From Halictus rubicundus (Eukaryota; Arthropoda; Insecta; Hymenoptera; Halictidae): a DNA stretch of 64,000 bases. Below are positions 21,201 through 33,859 of this stretch, piece after piece. A program made the translations under genes and the position numbers. The notes below the pieces were generated by a model, which saw nothing but the letters and a program-made list of their open reading frames with translations, ran no database searches and was not told where the DNA came from. The stretch spans positions 248,001 to 312,000 of the forward strand of contig NC_135157.1 of NCBI RefSeq assembly GCF_050948215.1, written 5' to 3'. The stretch's first letter is position 1, and every line of letters begins with the position of its first letter.

Positions 21201-23747
21201 AGGCCAAATACAATCAGTGTCATAATTGATGCCCCAAGTTAGGTTAGTTTACTAGATACTAGTCGGAATTACGAAAAAAATAATAAAAGTTACTTCTTAC
21301 GACTTTTTCTTTTGGGCGTGTTACGAAAATTTAAGAATGGTGTTTTGTAGGTTCATATAAGTTATACATATATGTACATTTCATCGAAACTGATTGATTC
21401 GTTTATGAGCTACAAGCGATTAAAAATGGTGGAAATTGCAGTTTTTTTATAATGATTTTCAGCCTGTTTTTGCCGTTTTACTCAATTATTCGGGAATTGT
21501 CACCATTTTTAATCGTTTATAACTCGTAAACCAATTGAACAATTTCGCAGAAATTTTCGGGATGTGTCTAACTTATACGAATTTACACAGACATTCTTTA
21601 TATTTTCGTTGTAAGCCCAAATAAAAGAGTTGTCGAAAGTAAGTTTTACTATTTTTTTCGTAATTGAGGCTAAGCACAATTCTTCCAAAATTTTCATTGC
21701 ATGTCGTTTAATAAAGGAATCTATTTAACTTGGTAGATAAACCGAAGTCGTTTGGTCCAATCGTATATTAGTTATTCTGAGTTAAAGTATATTTATTTAA
21801 CGGTTCATTTTAGAGGGTTTTTCGAAACGTAGTGCTCTTTATAAGACCTTTACCCTTGATAAAGTTAAACCTGCAAATTTTTTAGACTTCTAATAAAGGA
21901 AATATATGCAATTTCCTGCAAAATAATGTGCAATTAAAAAAGTTTCGCATGTTCAGAAAAAATTCACATGTTTCGTTAATGTTTATATAAAACACACTTT
22001 AATTTTCAGATTTTGGAAAAATTATTTTGATTTTGTTTCGATATTTTTCTCAATTTTTTCGAAAACCGTTTTGTTTTATGAAAAAAATTAATAGGACATA
22101 AAAGACGCAGCCTGTTCAGATTTACAAGTTTTGTTAAACATATTTTTCGATACAGTCAATAATTTAGAAGATATTCGAGAAAAACTATTTTATGATCATT
22201 TAATTATTTTAATGTTTAAGGGCCAAAGGACACGTTTCCCCGTTAACCAAGGGTGCTAGAACTTTGCACAGATTTTTATTTAATAATTGGAACAATCCTG
22301 GGGGTGCCGTTAAGAAATGTCGAAAAAAATGTCTTCAAGAGTAAATAAGAGAATGTACGCTAATTACATACATATGTATGTAATGTATATGTATGTAGTG
22401 TGCATACATATATTTTGAGTAATATATATCACATATCTAATTACAGCAGTATTACTCTTACATTTAATAAGTAATTTTATAACTATTCGATTATCCAAAC
22501 AATTCGATTTTCTGAACCACCTCGGTCCCAATTAGTTCGGATAATTGTTACTCGAAAATGTCTTATACCCAGTGGTCGTAACGAGCCAGGAGGCATCGGA
22601 TTGAGACGAGTCCGGCTTAAATATATCGAGATCCCTGAGAATTTTTGGGATTTTCGAAAATAATCTTGAAAATTGTCAAGAATACCGATTCATTCACGAA
22701 CTCGAATGTGCTCGGGAATCCCGAAAATTCTCGGAAATTCTCCTTTATTCGAAAATTCCGAAATTTTCGACAATCCGTCCGGATCTTTCGGGTTCTCGCA
22801 TACCCCTTGAAAGTACCTTTTCATTTAGCTTTAGTTTCTTACAATTGACTTGGACAATTTTTATTTTGCATAATGATCCGCAGTCTATCGATAACACTTC
22901 CTATTAACTACAACAAAACTCACAACCTCTATTAAGACAACCTCTATTAAGTAGACAAACTGGACGGTATCAGAAGAGAATGTTAATTGAAGGAGTTAAT
23001 GGTATCGTGTTTAGTATTTTGTTTCTACAAAATTCTGCAAGAAAAAAAGTTAAAGTAAACCGAAGTGAACGGGATATACAAGATGTCCTGCGTACCGTGG
23101 ACAATCGATTGGGAAGTGAGTTGAAAGGAAAGAATAAAATTTTTCATTTGACGCTTCGTTTTAGACAGGAAACGACTGATGTGCGCCTGATCATGACCTA
23201 CCTATTCAAGAAGCCACCTATTTAAGACCTATAAGAACCTATTTAAGAAGTATCTTACATTTACTAAACCACGCGAACCCGACGGATCTTTAAACTGGTT
23301 TTTCTAAAAAACGAGGTGTCAAACAAAAAAAAAATGTTGTTCTTTATCTTTGACTCGCTTTTACGTGCAGAATGACCTCCCAATCGGTTGTCCATGGTAC
23401 GCGGAACACCCGGTATATATTTTGAAGGGCAAATTTCATTCTTAGAGAAAAGTTTCCAAAATATTAGGCGGAAATCGTTATGTTCTGTTGAATTAATTAA
23501 AAAGATACCTCGCAGTTCGTTTAAAAAATGGGAGTGGTCGTCTAAAAACACTAATTATATGGAGAACACGAGCCATCTTAATGCACGCATTGAGTTTTCT
23601 GTTGATAGCGTGATAGATAACAGTAGAAATCGGTGTACAAACAGATCGCAGAACAGTTTAGAGAACAATAAATTAATTATTCATGCTTTGAAAGATCGTA
23701 AACTGTTTTAACAAACCAGCAGTAATCAGTCGTTACAAGGAAGCGCG
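21201..23747. other. Repeat-rich intergenic DNA without recognised gene
   Basis: Contains a TTTATAACT-family repeat (21390-21795), AT-rich DNA, a GAAAATTCTCGGAAATTC-like simple region (22630-22800), the right end of a GACTGCGG MITE (22826-22885, ending CCGCAGTC then TA), and two inverted related blocks near 23090-23160 and 23290-23400. No protein recognised. Confidence 0.5.
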
Positions 23748-24351
23748 ATTTGGCTTAAATTGTACTTAAAAGCATGGATCCAAGCTCCAATTGCTACAGA
23801 AGCTCCAAGACAAGACCATGAGTTTTTAAAAAAATCTAAGCGCGTATAGTGCCATCAATGACGATGTAAGTTGCGTAGCACTACGAAAATTTTGGTGATC
23901 ATTTGTGGTATCTAACACCCGAAACTGTAGCGGTAGCCTTTTTTCCCCCAATATTCCGCATCACATAAAACAACAAATGGTCATAGCTTTAAATACCGTT
24001 AGCGACAATGATATAAAAAGATTGGTAGTTAATTCAAATGATGTAAATGAGTACGTTGGTAGCAATATTGCAGCCTTTATTTCTGAAAGAACTTTAAATT
24101 TTTTCAAAAGATTTTCAATTTCCCTAGATTTTATAAATAAGGAACGCTCAGAATGGGAAAGGGATCCCAGTTATAACGTAGGCTTAAATATAGTAAACAC
24201 TTTAGCTGTAGTTAATGATTCGGCAGAACGAGGAGTCAAACTTATGCAAGAATTTAACAATGTACTATCGCGAAATGAAGAAGAAAAACAATTTATAATG
24301 CAAACTGAATCAGACTACAGAAAGCGTCTTCCTGACGAAAAAAGACTACAT
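23748..24351 (+). pseudogene. Relic of an unclassified insect transposon-type ORF (C-terminal part)
   Basis: Reads in pieces: LKAWIQAPIATEAPRQDHEF, then after stops HLWYLTPETVAVAFF, then after a shift an open stretch of ~140 codons (to the stop at 24352) with LNFFKRFSISLDFI and VVNDSAERGVKLMQEFN then LSRNEEEKQF. I recall a repetitive, uncharacterised invertebrate protein family with the order KAWFxAP, HLWYLSEE, VVNDxAERGVxLxxEYN, EEQxQFLLQVV; this matches it but with stops, so it is dead. Function unknown. Confidence 0.55.
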
Positions 24352-25359
24352 TAATAAATTCGTATAAGAATACAACTAAAAGAATTCGTACTTTCAATAA
24401 AATATGTAAAATGTAACATATATATATTTACAAAAATATGATAATTAGTTAATTCTTATGTTGAAAATATTACATTTTGGTACTATTATTGTATAATCAA
24501 TATTTTTATACAAGAAGAACGTTTAGTCATAATCGAAGGTCTTTCCTTCAAATATTCCCATTCCTATAAAATTTCATGTTTTTCGCAACTTCAACGTCAA
24601 TGTGTCACGTCTTCCCTTTTTCCGATCAACTTCATCTTTTACAGGAATTATTTTCTTACCCAATGTCACAATTTTAGGAGGAGGCGTGAAAAAAATCCCG
24701 CAAAAAATTTCACCATGTATAGCTAAGATCCACCATGGTGTACATCATGATATAGACGGTAATAGGTACCATTTTAAAACAATTACAAAATTTATTGGTA
24801 TGAATTGAATAATAGAAAAGGCAACTGGTAAAATATGAACATAATACAGTTACATCAAAGTTTATTTTCCCGGACGATCTCAGCTTCACATTTATAAAAT
24901 AAAGATAGTAAAGCTCCTTTTAAATAAAAAACATAGGTATTTTAGCATGTCCCGTAATATCCGCCGACCTAAATGTTATACATGAAAATCTATTGCGAGA
25001 TGCCAGCTAAAAAATTATACTCTATGCAGGAAAGAAGTCTCAATATACAAAAAAATTAATTTGTGTTAAAGAGAAGTGGAAGCGCTTAAATCAGAAAACG
25101 ATTAAAAACCAGTATTAATATTTATCAAAAAGACTGTTGGAGATTATATAAAATAAAGGTGGCTGTACATGCTATTAATGAAAAATCAAAATAAAGTATT
25201 CGTATTCAATTTTGACAAAAAACATTATATACTTAAAGTTTTGTCACGGATAAAATTAGATGTGTTTAGTTTTATTAATTTTATTGTTATAGTTTTTACA
25301 GGCATAGGTTATAATTTACCGAAAAATATTTCTCAGGAAATAAACAATAACAGTATCTA
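24352..25359. other. AT-rich DNA, nothing recognised
   Basis: Flanks the relic ORF on one side and the pogo-like copy on the other. Short open frames show no family resemblance. Confidence 0.5.
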
Positions 25360-26598
25360 CAGTGAAATCTCGTTGTATGTCAGTGCCAACCTCTCGTTTC
25401 CAAGTCAGTGGAACACCTCACACCACCGCGGTGAGTGGCCGAATCCCGAGAGCCGTCGCGGCCACAACATTGTCGGCTATATCGGTGTGAGACCAGAAGA
25501 TCACTACTAATCCAATTACAAAACTTCTTTATTTTTCGTTATTTTTTTATGAAACTTTTACCAACATATTCGTGGCATTTTCCTGATTACAATGAAACCA
25601 AATATGATCGAACTCCGATGATATTTGCGTGTGCAATGAACGATGAAAGTTACTTCCCATTACAATTACATTAAAGGAAAATTAGTGTAAATGTGATCCG
25701 AATTATATCGCGTTTGATAACATTTTAATCAAAATATTGCCACAAATATATTGTTGAAAGTCTCATAAAAAAATAATTAATAATAAAGAAGTTAAATTTT
25801 TCATTTAAAGGCCTGCGCTCACGCGGGCTTTGATATGTGCCGGCGGCCGCGACTCTTCGCGGGTCTTTCCTTCCCATACGCTGTCTTTCTCTGTGTTCGA
25901 ACCTTTTATCGCTTGTTACACAAGTAAATATTATCAGAATTATATCATATTTGGTTTCATTTTAATCAGAAGAATGCCACCAATATGTTGGTAAAAGTTT
26001 TATAAAAAAACAAAGGAGTTTTGTAATTGGATTAAAAATTTCGAATAACGAAGAAAAGATAAAAAAATTTTTATTCGTTATTCGAAGGTTCGAATAAAAA
26101 AAGTATCTTTATTCGACGAGTATCGAATAAATAATTTTATTCGACGAGAATTTATTCGACGAAAAAAGAATTTTTTTTATTCGAAGCGGATTTATTCGAA
26201 CTTCGAATAATTTTTTCATCTTTTATCTGTATCTTTTATTCGAAGGCTTCGAATAAATCTTCGAATAACTTTTGCCGAGCGCCGAGCTTCAAAGTTTCAG
26301 TTCTTCTGGTCTCACACCGATATAGCTGACAATGTGTGGCCCACTCCTCGGCGACGATGGCTCTCGAGCTTCGTTGTCCGCTTCTCCGTGCAACATTATA
26401 TCGGAGACGGATATTCCTTCCGTTTGAACGTCAGTCACGTTTGTATGTCATAGGTTTTTTATGACTTTCCCGCAGGATGACTCTTAGGTTTCCAGCTTGC
26501 CCTGTGTATTTCAAATGGGACGCTCGGCGAGAACCACCGATTTCGTATGAGTGTCAGTAAAAAGAACGGCGGTACTGACATACAACGAGATTTCACTG
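25360..26598. mobile_element. TA-flanked pogo-like TIR element, copy B (inverted relative to 6149-7828)
   Basis: Ends CAGTGAAATCTCGTTGTATG and its inverted match, with TA at 25358-25359 and 26599-26600. The inner halves of both ends share GGCTATATCGGTGTGAGACC, so the inverted repeat is long but imperfect. Interior carries the GC-rich core (25800-25870) and TTATTCGAA-type sequence also found in copy A. No transposase. Confidence 0.75.
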
Positions 26599-26862
26599 TA
26601 TATGGGAGGAATAAATTATTTTTCATAACACAGATTTGTATGGTTTTGTATAGTGTCTTATAGCAGGGTGTTCTAACTTGTTCCCCTCCGAGAACGGCAA
26701 GCTCCCCACCATTAGTCAAACCTCTTCCCACTGTTACGTACAGCCGTAGAATTGGCAGCGGCGGCACGGGAACAAGGACCAAATTCTACGCACTACTACT
26801 ATGAAGTCTAATAGTGGGGGAAGTACCTAAGCGGGGAAGGTACCGTGCGTGGTCTTATCAGA

Positions 26863-27060
26863 GTTGCCAGATCAAGACTTGTTCCCCCACTGTAATTTCC
26901 CCTCGTACCGCGCTATTCCCCCATGCTTTCGCCACGGCCCCGTCATGTGTCGCGTTTCGTCCCTGTCGTGCATGCTCTATTGGCAGAGAGAAGGTAATAT
27001 TTTCCCCTCTCTATTTTTTCCCCTATCGTCGCGGAGTGTACTCAACGCTTCGCTACGAAC
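26863..27060. repeat. Duplicated ~190-bp unit, copy 1
   Basis: Closely similar, same orientation, to 47403-47595; shared blocks include CAGATCAAGACTTGTT, TACCGCGCTATTCCCCCATG and TCGTGCAT. CCCC-rich, non-coding. Confidence 0.65.
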
Positions 27061-27063
27061 ATA

Positions 27064-27235
27064 TTAGGTTGTCCCAAAAGTTCGCTTCGTTTTTTGAGAG
27101 ATCGAATTAAGAGATCAAATAAGCGCACAACGTGTAAATTACATGTTAACTTTTTTTTTGTTTATTGAAATACGTTGCAATATACCATATCCATGATAAC
27201 ATAACGGCAATTATGTTTAAGGGCGCATTTCCATT
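27064..27235. mobile_element. Mariner end fragment
   Basis: Begins TTAGGTTGTCCCAAAAGTTC, a classical mariner TIR form, followed by ttattgaaatacgttgcaat as in untranslated ends of mariners. The opposite end and transposase are absent. Confidence 0.5.
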
Positions 27236-30200
27236 TCTTTAAAAATTTTAATATGACTCTTCATATTAATAATATATATTATAAATATGTTACAATATAC
27301 AATATTAAATTAATTATATTATATTATAAATTATTTAACTATACTATATGTAATTTCATTAAAAATTAAAAAATTAAGTTGAATTAAATTAAATGGAATC
27401 TAATTAAATTACAATTAAATTAAACAAGAAAAGGTAAAATTGAGGACATTTACTCGTACAACACTTAAATTTTTAGAAATTTACAGACAATTTTAGTAAT
27501 GTGGAAATTGTTCCTCATTATGCTATATGAACTTTTAATGGCTCAAAGGGTAGGATCGTTTTAAAAATTGTACGTCCCGGTTACACTTGTGTATCCGATT
27601 TTTAGCAAGGTCCCCTCTATACCTCTATAAACCATATGCAGAAAGTACGTGTCAAAAGCGGCATGAAGCAACAGCGATCCAGAGACCGAAAGCGTCGTTG
27701 AAATAAAACGTTCGAGCAACCGGTCAATTGTACGGTCCAGACTAAATTCGAGCCGAAAAACAATTATCGAAAACTTCTACAAAACTATAATAATTTATAA
27801 GAAATATCGTTTCTATAATGTATGTTGCCGTTTTCTGCGAAAGACAAAAACGAAGATCCCGAAGGTAGGCGTATAGTGATGCGGTCCGTTGGTAGCTAGT
27901 AGCCTGGTACATCATGATGCACAATCGGTCGTATGGCAACGGAAGATTTTTAAGATTCTTAGTATTTTATATGTATAGGGTGTCCCACCTGACTCTGCCA
28001 CCCCTAATAACTTGTGTGGGTGAAGGTAATCTCAAGGTCATATTTTCCGAGATTTTACGAAGAGAATATCAATATAAACCTACTACCTGGAAGCTACGTA
28101 GGAGGTGCTCGAACTGATGTCCCTCAACTTGAATATGGTAAGTACATATGTATGAAAAATTATTTCGATAATATCTCGTTTCACTAAGCTGTGTTTTCTG
28201 ATTAGAAGAACTCCACTCGTATGATATCCTCAACAGGTATCAATCCCATCACTAATGTTCATTGAGTTATTGGTCCCCCTTGTATATCGAGGCATTACCG
28301 TACTTCGAATTTCTGTCTGAAACTTTCGGGATGTAATCTCTATGCGTGCTACTATTGGTGGAAGTAAGAAAAGGAATGGATTTTTTGAAGTTGGTAAACC
28401 GGATTCCCCCTCGAGTGAAGTTAGTCGGTGCATGGATTTGTTTGCGTAGTCGATGACGACGCTCGTCGTGTCTGGACGAAAGATGAAGCCAGAAAGAGGG
28501 AAAGGAGGTTGCGAAGAGGGTGCCAGGGGGTCTGGCCCAAGCCTGTTTGTCGGTCCCGTTGCTCTGTAATCGTGGTATACGGATAATGGTCTGAGTTAAA
28601 CGACGCCAGGATGGACCGACGCTGGCGTGCCCGCGTCGGGAAGATGAGGAAAGCGATCAGAGGGAACCACGCACAGGAGCTGCCAGCAACGGCGTCGAGA
28701 CGGAGCAGTTTCGGACGCCCCCGGCTCTCTTCTTCGACGAAAAGGACCGGCCCGACACAACCAATCGAGCGGAACTTTCGCTGGCTCGACTCCGCCGTTT
28801 GGCAAAGCTTTTCTTTCAATCTCTCTTTCGTGACCCTATCCCACCGAACCGCACAATGATTTCTGACTCCGCAGAGCCTGAAATATAATTACCTAAAAAG
28901 CCGGCCGACTAAAACGTCCCCGCGCAGCGGATAACTCCGGGATCGAGGGGTTGAAAAGTAACGATGTTGTTGTTTGTCGACTATCCCTGTTAACGTTCCC
29001 AAGAGGAAATTTAATATCCGCCCTTTTTCCCGGTATAATATTTTAATATAAACAAATGGAGTCAGCTTGTGACACCCCCCCCCCCCGTTCGTCCGTCCGT
29101 CCGTTCAAGAGAACCACTTGCCAAGAGAGGATTCTCCTTTAGGTTATAGGTGCCAAAGAAAGCTTTTGGTTGTCCTCTCGTTGGGCGGGTTACTTTTTTT
29201 AACGTGACAGATCTCGAAATTCTTTGCTCGTTGTGTGGATTTGAATTAGATCCATCTAGAAAACAGCGTCTGTAGAGGCTTGGTTTAGGGAAGCTTCCGT
29301 TTGATAAAAAAAGCAATGAAGAATGAAGCACATTTCGCTTTTAATTGCATCAACGACCCTACTATCAGCAGATTATTGAACAATCGAAATATTAGAATAA
29401 CGAACGCAGCTTGTTAGACACATCCACAAAATTATACTAAATTCGTGGTGGTCACGGTTTAGGTAGGATAATAAAATGCTAGTGCCCCGGGGCCAAATTC
29501 GGAGAGCGCGAGCGTAGGGTTAATATATTCAGTAGGAAAAATTCATGGAATGTTCCAGTAACATCGAACTACCGTCATAAGATGTGGCAGAAAACTGTGA
29601 ACTCAACAATGACTCACTGTGGTTGGACAACCGGTGTGTACATGTCGACGACTCAATTTTATGGGCACGGAAAAAAGACGAGAAACGTCTTTCTATTAGA
29701 AGATAATTTGAAAACGTAGGTACTGTTTCAAGTGTGACGCGGGAACCTTTACAAGTATGGTACTTGTTCCAATTACTGTACCATTAAGTTAACTTGTGAA
29801 TTCATGAATGAATTAATGAATTATCTGCTTTTGATTTGACCTGTTCAAAAATATTGATTCTCAAACTCCTTCTTCCTATTAGAATATTGTTTTCAAGTTA
29901 AAAATATTAATATTTCCAAATAATGTAATTAAAATAAAAAGAACTGTTTTTGCCCCAAGTGTGCTTTTAAACATACTTTGAACACATTAGTGCTCCCCCA
30001 CTTAATGTGCTTGTCCATTTTTAGATAAAAACTGTTATGTTCATGTTCATTTTGTTCTCATTTGTACAAAACTCATGTTTTCTCTAAAATCCCCATGCTA
30101 CACGATAGGTATTTTATCAGTGAACAATAAAATTATAGACTTTCTAATTTTACATAATCTTGGGCTTCACAATTTGTTACATCGTTTCTGGGCGTATCGT

Positions 30201-30387
30201 TGGAGGAGCATCGCGCAACAACTGACAATACGGCTATTTTTTAATATTTTTGTAGTCACATCTATATAATATATTCCTCGATGTATTGTACCCTAAACAT
30301 AAATATCAAGGAAACAACTGTTCTTTCCACAGTTTCATAAAAAGAAATTCCGTAAAGTTTGACGTTATTCGAGCGTCTGAAAGTGGC
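27236..30387. other. Intergenic DNA with a GC-rich island, no gene named
   Basis: AT-rich to 27.9 kb. At 27976 lies TAGGGTGTCCCACCTGACTC, which resembles a DD41D terminus but has no partner. 28400-28900 is GC-rich with overlapping open frames on both strands, none recognised. A C12 tract (29075-29086) adjoins (GTCC)n to 29104. The rest is AT-rich. Confidence 0.4.
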
Positions 30388-30590
30388 GTAAAGGTGCGTG
30401 TCCATTTGAGAGTAAAACTGTCGCGAGCTACTCTCGAGAGTGAAATTCGTCAGTGTAGACGCAATAGCTCTCTTAACAAAGAATGCTATCGGAGAGTGCT
30501 ATTTCTTTCGTGCAAAATGAAACACTGACGAATTTGACTCTCGAGAGTAACTCGCGACAGTTTTACTCTCAAATGGACACGCACCTTTAC
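30388..30590. mobile_element. Palindromic MITE with 69-bp arms
   Basis: 203 bp. Arms 30388-30456 and 30522-30590 are inverted copies with very few mismatches, starting GTAAAGGTGCGTGTCC. The short loop is unrelated. No TA, TTAA or 8-bp duplication could be fixed. Transcribed RNA would fold into a long hairpin. Confidence 0.75.
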
Positions 30591-32085
30591 AGAATCAAGT
30601 CTCATAACTGAACTCCGGATCTCATAACTAAACTCCGGCAATAGAGGGAGACAATAGTAAACGTGTCGATGAATCAACGGCCGATTTGCATTTACGGAGT
30701 CAAGAGAGCGGTATCATCGTTTACCTGTGACAGTGAGTTGAACGCGTGTTTAACGGGCGGCGGCGGTGTTACATGTCAATGGCCAATGTTTTCAACATCG
30801 ACAAACAAGGGGGTGGAGAGATCGCCGAGCGACAGTCGGATTGGAAATTTTTTGGGGCGAATGGAGTTTCATTATCTAAACACATCGTCGTAAAATATAT
30901 CGATATGGCGGTGGCGACGGCGGCGGCGACGGCAAGAGGGAAAAAAAAGAGCGAGGAAGGGTGGCAGTGGTGCAGGAGCGACGGATGGCGTCGGCGACAG
31001 GGAGCAGAGCCATGTCGTCGCCGTCGAACGGACGACGTAACGACGGCCGCTCTCCCGTGCAGACGGACGACGGAACGTGGAGTGAGATGGAAAGGGAAAA
31101 AGAGACAGCCGGGCGCCGATTCTAGCGACCGGCCGGCGCTAACCTCGACGCCAACCGTGGAGCGTCGCCGACACCGTCGCCGCCACTGGCGACCGACGAC
31201 ACGGTGAAGACGACGACGCCGACGATGCCGACGACGACGACGACGACCACGACCACGACGTCGGACCAATGCAAGAATACTTCTTCTGTTGGCATCGTGG
31301 CACCGTCACGGCGGGGGTGGGACATTGCTCATCGGTCGCCAAGCCGGAGGGCGCCCCGCCCTAGCCTCACTCATCCTTCTTACACCAACACACGTTCGCC
31401 TTGGTACTGCCAGTTGAAATTCGCGATCTAGGATACATCGATAGCATCGTGTTTTGTCCACAAATAATTATTAATCCAAGCTGACTACAGTTTGCTGCCA
31501 CTCTGACTTACCACAACCTTCCAAAACCGATGCACTTCTGATTGGTCCCGAGAAGTTTCCTGGGAAAAACGCGTCTCTTTTTTTGAGGGGGGGGGGGGGT
31601 GAGGTTCTGGCTAAAAGAGGATTTGAAAAATGATTATTTCTTTAACTGTGTTATGATGATTGAGTTAAATTGATTGATATTGCAGGGCTCGGGTGCCGAT
31701 CGGTGTAATAACCTGAGCACGAAAACTGAGATAATTAAGTATCTTAAAACTTGGTTGTAAAAAATACCAGTGCATATAAAGGATTCTAAGAAACTTTAAG
31801 GTCACTTGACTTCCCCACATTTGAATATTTTGCTTTAAATTTTTTTTTTCATGCACAAATTGGCATCTCTGTCTCTCGCTATTTTTTAATTGTTATTTGA
31901 GCTTATGTCTCACATAGCTTCATCGTGATTTTATTTGTAGTGTCTGAGATTTCAAAAGTTACATGAAATATTGTTTATCTTATTTGCATCTCCATTACAT
32001 CTTTTTAAAAAATGCTACAATAATTTAAGTAAGAGGCAAATAAAAATGTATAAATGTAAATTTATATGTATAATACATAAAAATA
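30591..32085. other. GC-rich island with trinucleotide tracts, no gene named
   Basis: 30900-31300 is strongly GC-rich with GGC/GAC codon-like runs, including (GAC)n at 31201-31262, and long open frames on both strands with low-complexity Arg-rich products. This is what a CpG-rich first exon or promoter looks like, but no product can be supported. A 13-G tract lies at 31587-31599. 31600-32085 is AT-rich. Confidence 0.4.
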
Positions 32086-33360
32086 TTAGGAGTACCCATA
32101 AGTAATCAATTATTTGCAAAGAATTTGTTTTGCCTTTAGTTCTGTACCGATCGTTGAAGAGGAAACATGTATCCTTTTGCAATTTTCGGTAAAGCAGCCT
32201 GTGTTCAAAATATTCTAAAAAGTATAATTTTTTTTACAACCCTGTAATAAAATGGCGGCGTCCGTACCTTCCGAGGATCGTATTCGTCATTGCATACTTT
32301 TTCATTTTCATGCGGCATTTAATGCAACGGTAACAACAATGAAAATTTGCGATGTTTATGGAGATGTATTGAAGGTCAACAAGTGTGAACGTTGGTTCAG
32401 AAAGTTTGCTGCTGGTGATTATGATCTCTCTGACAGGCCTCGAAGTGGACGACCAGTTGAATTTGACAATGACACCCAAAAATCTCTAGTCGAAGCTGAT
32501 CCAAAATTAAGTATACAAGAATTCTCGAGAAGCCTTGGGTCCACATGGTCAACTATACAAAGGCACCTACCCGAAATGGGAAAGGCATATAGGCAAGGAA
32601 TATGTGTACCGCATCAATTGTCTGAGATCAACAAGAATATTCGTCGATCAATTTGCACTTCATTGCTATCCAGATTTCGTAGAGATCCATTTCTTATCAG
32701 AATCATTACCGGAGATGAAAAAATGGCTTCTTTATGATAACATAAAGCGTTCCAAGCAATGGCTTTCTGCAAATCAAACCGCAATATCAACCCCTAAACC
32801 TAGCTTATCACTTAGAAAGGTGTTACTGTGCATTTGGTGGGACTGTTGTGACATAATTCACTTTGAGTTGTTGAAACCTTGAGAAACAGTTACTGCTGAG
32901 TTGTATTGTCAGCAATTACAACGGCTGTATTCAGAACTATTGAAAAAGAGGGCATCTTTAGTCCACGGAAAAGGTGTAGTACTGCAAATTGACAATGCCC
33001 GGCCCCATACAGCGAAACTCACTCAGGAAAAAATCAAAGAATTGCAATCGGAAGTTTTACCGCACCCCCCGTATTCACCGAATATTACTCCCTCTGACTA
33101 TCATCTTTTCAGATCTCTGGAGCATTATTTAAGAAATAAAACGTTCACTTCTGTAGACGATGTAAGGAGGCACCTTGAGTCATATTTTGCTTCACGAACC
33201 CTGGATTTCTATAAGAAGGGGATTGAAAATTTGCAGGAAGATGGCAAACTGTCCTTGATAATGATGAAGATTATATAATAAATTAAGAAATAAAAACCTG
33301 AATTTACTACAAAGTTTGTTTTAGATTTCAAAATAATTGATTACTTATGGGTCCCCCTAA
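32086..33360 (+). mobile_element. Full-length DD34D mariner, inactive
   Basis: 1275 bp, the usual mariner length. TIRs start TTAGGAGTACCCATAAGTAA on the left and TTAGGGGGACCCATAAGTAA (reverse complement) on the right, with TA at 32084-32085 and 33361-33362. Encloses a broken transposase frame. Confidence 0.92.
32252..33278 (+). pseudogene. DD34D mariner transposase pseudogene
   Basis: Starts MAASVPSEDRIRHCILFHFH. Domains in order: N-terminal HTH, WFRKFAAGDYDLSDRPRSGR, second HTH, GKAYRQGICVPHQLSE, first catalytic Asp in TGDEK, then QIDNARPHTAKLTQ and TPSDYHLF; 34 residues separate the last two Asp. Breaks: a frameshift near 32715 at the TGDEK motif and a stop at 32880-32882 after FELLKP. The frame resumes immediately with ETVTAELYCQQL. 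Related to the cecropia/mellifera mariners by feel only. Confidence 0.9.
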
Positions 33361-33585
33361 TACATGTGCGTTAAGTTACACCTAAATGAAAATTTGTTTT
33401 TACAATTCCGACATGAAATGGTTTTCTGAATAGCTTCATGAGTAGGTATTACAACTAAATTGTGTTATGATATGTAAAAACTTGGGTCACGAGAGACCCT
33501 GCATCCGCTGGTGGAGGCTTAAGAAAGTTCTTGCATCGGTGACAATGAGTTAATGAAAAAGTTCTTCAATGCAAAATATTATACA

Positions 33586-33859
33586 TTAGGCGTACAAATT
33601 AATTCGAAAACTTTTTTTATAAATTTGGAAATAATGTCCACCATTTTCTGTTTATTTGCTTCATTTTATAGGTAACTAAAGAACTCCTTTTAAAAAAATG
33701 GCGATTTTGATACAATGTGTCAATGCATTTTTTTACCTTTCGGGCGTTTTAAAGTATGTATTGACAATGTCCAGTATGGCAGATAAAAAATTTGAACCCA
33801 AATCAGTACTTGTTACAGTTGATTGAGTCTGAGCACTTCAAATTAATTTGTATACATAA
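33586..33859. mobile_element. Mariner-type MITE or deleted mariner
   Basis: 274 bp with inverted ends TTAGGCGTACAAATTAATTC and TTATGTATACAAATTAATTT (reverse complement); TA follows the right end. The interior includes MADKKFEPKSVLVTVD in one frame, possibly a transposase remnant. Confidence 0.5.

Noticed and set aside
27976..28150. TAGGGTGTCCCACCTGACTC as a DD41D element
   Set aside because: Only one end is seen; no matching right terminus or transposase remnant could be found.
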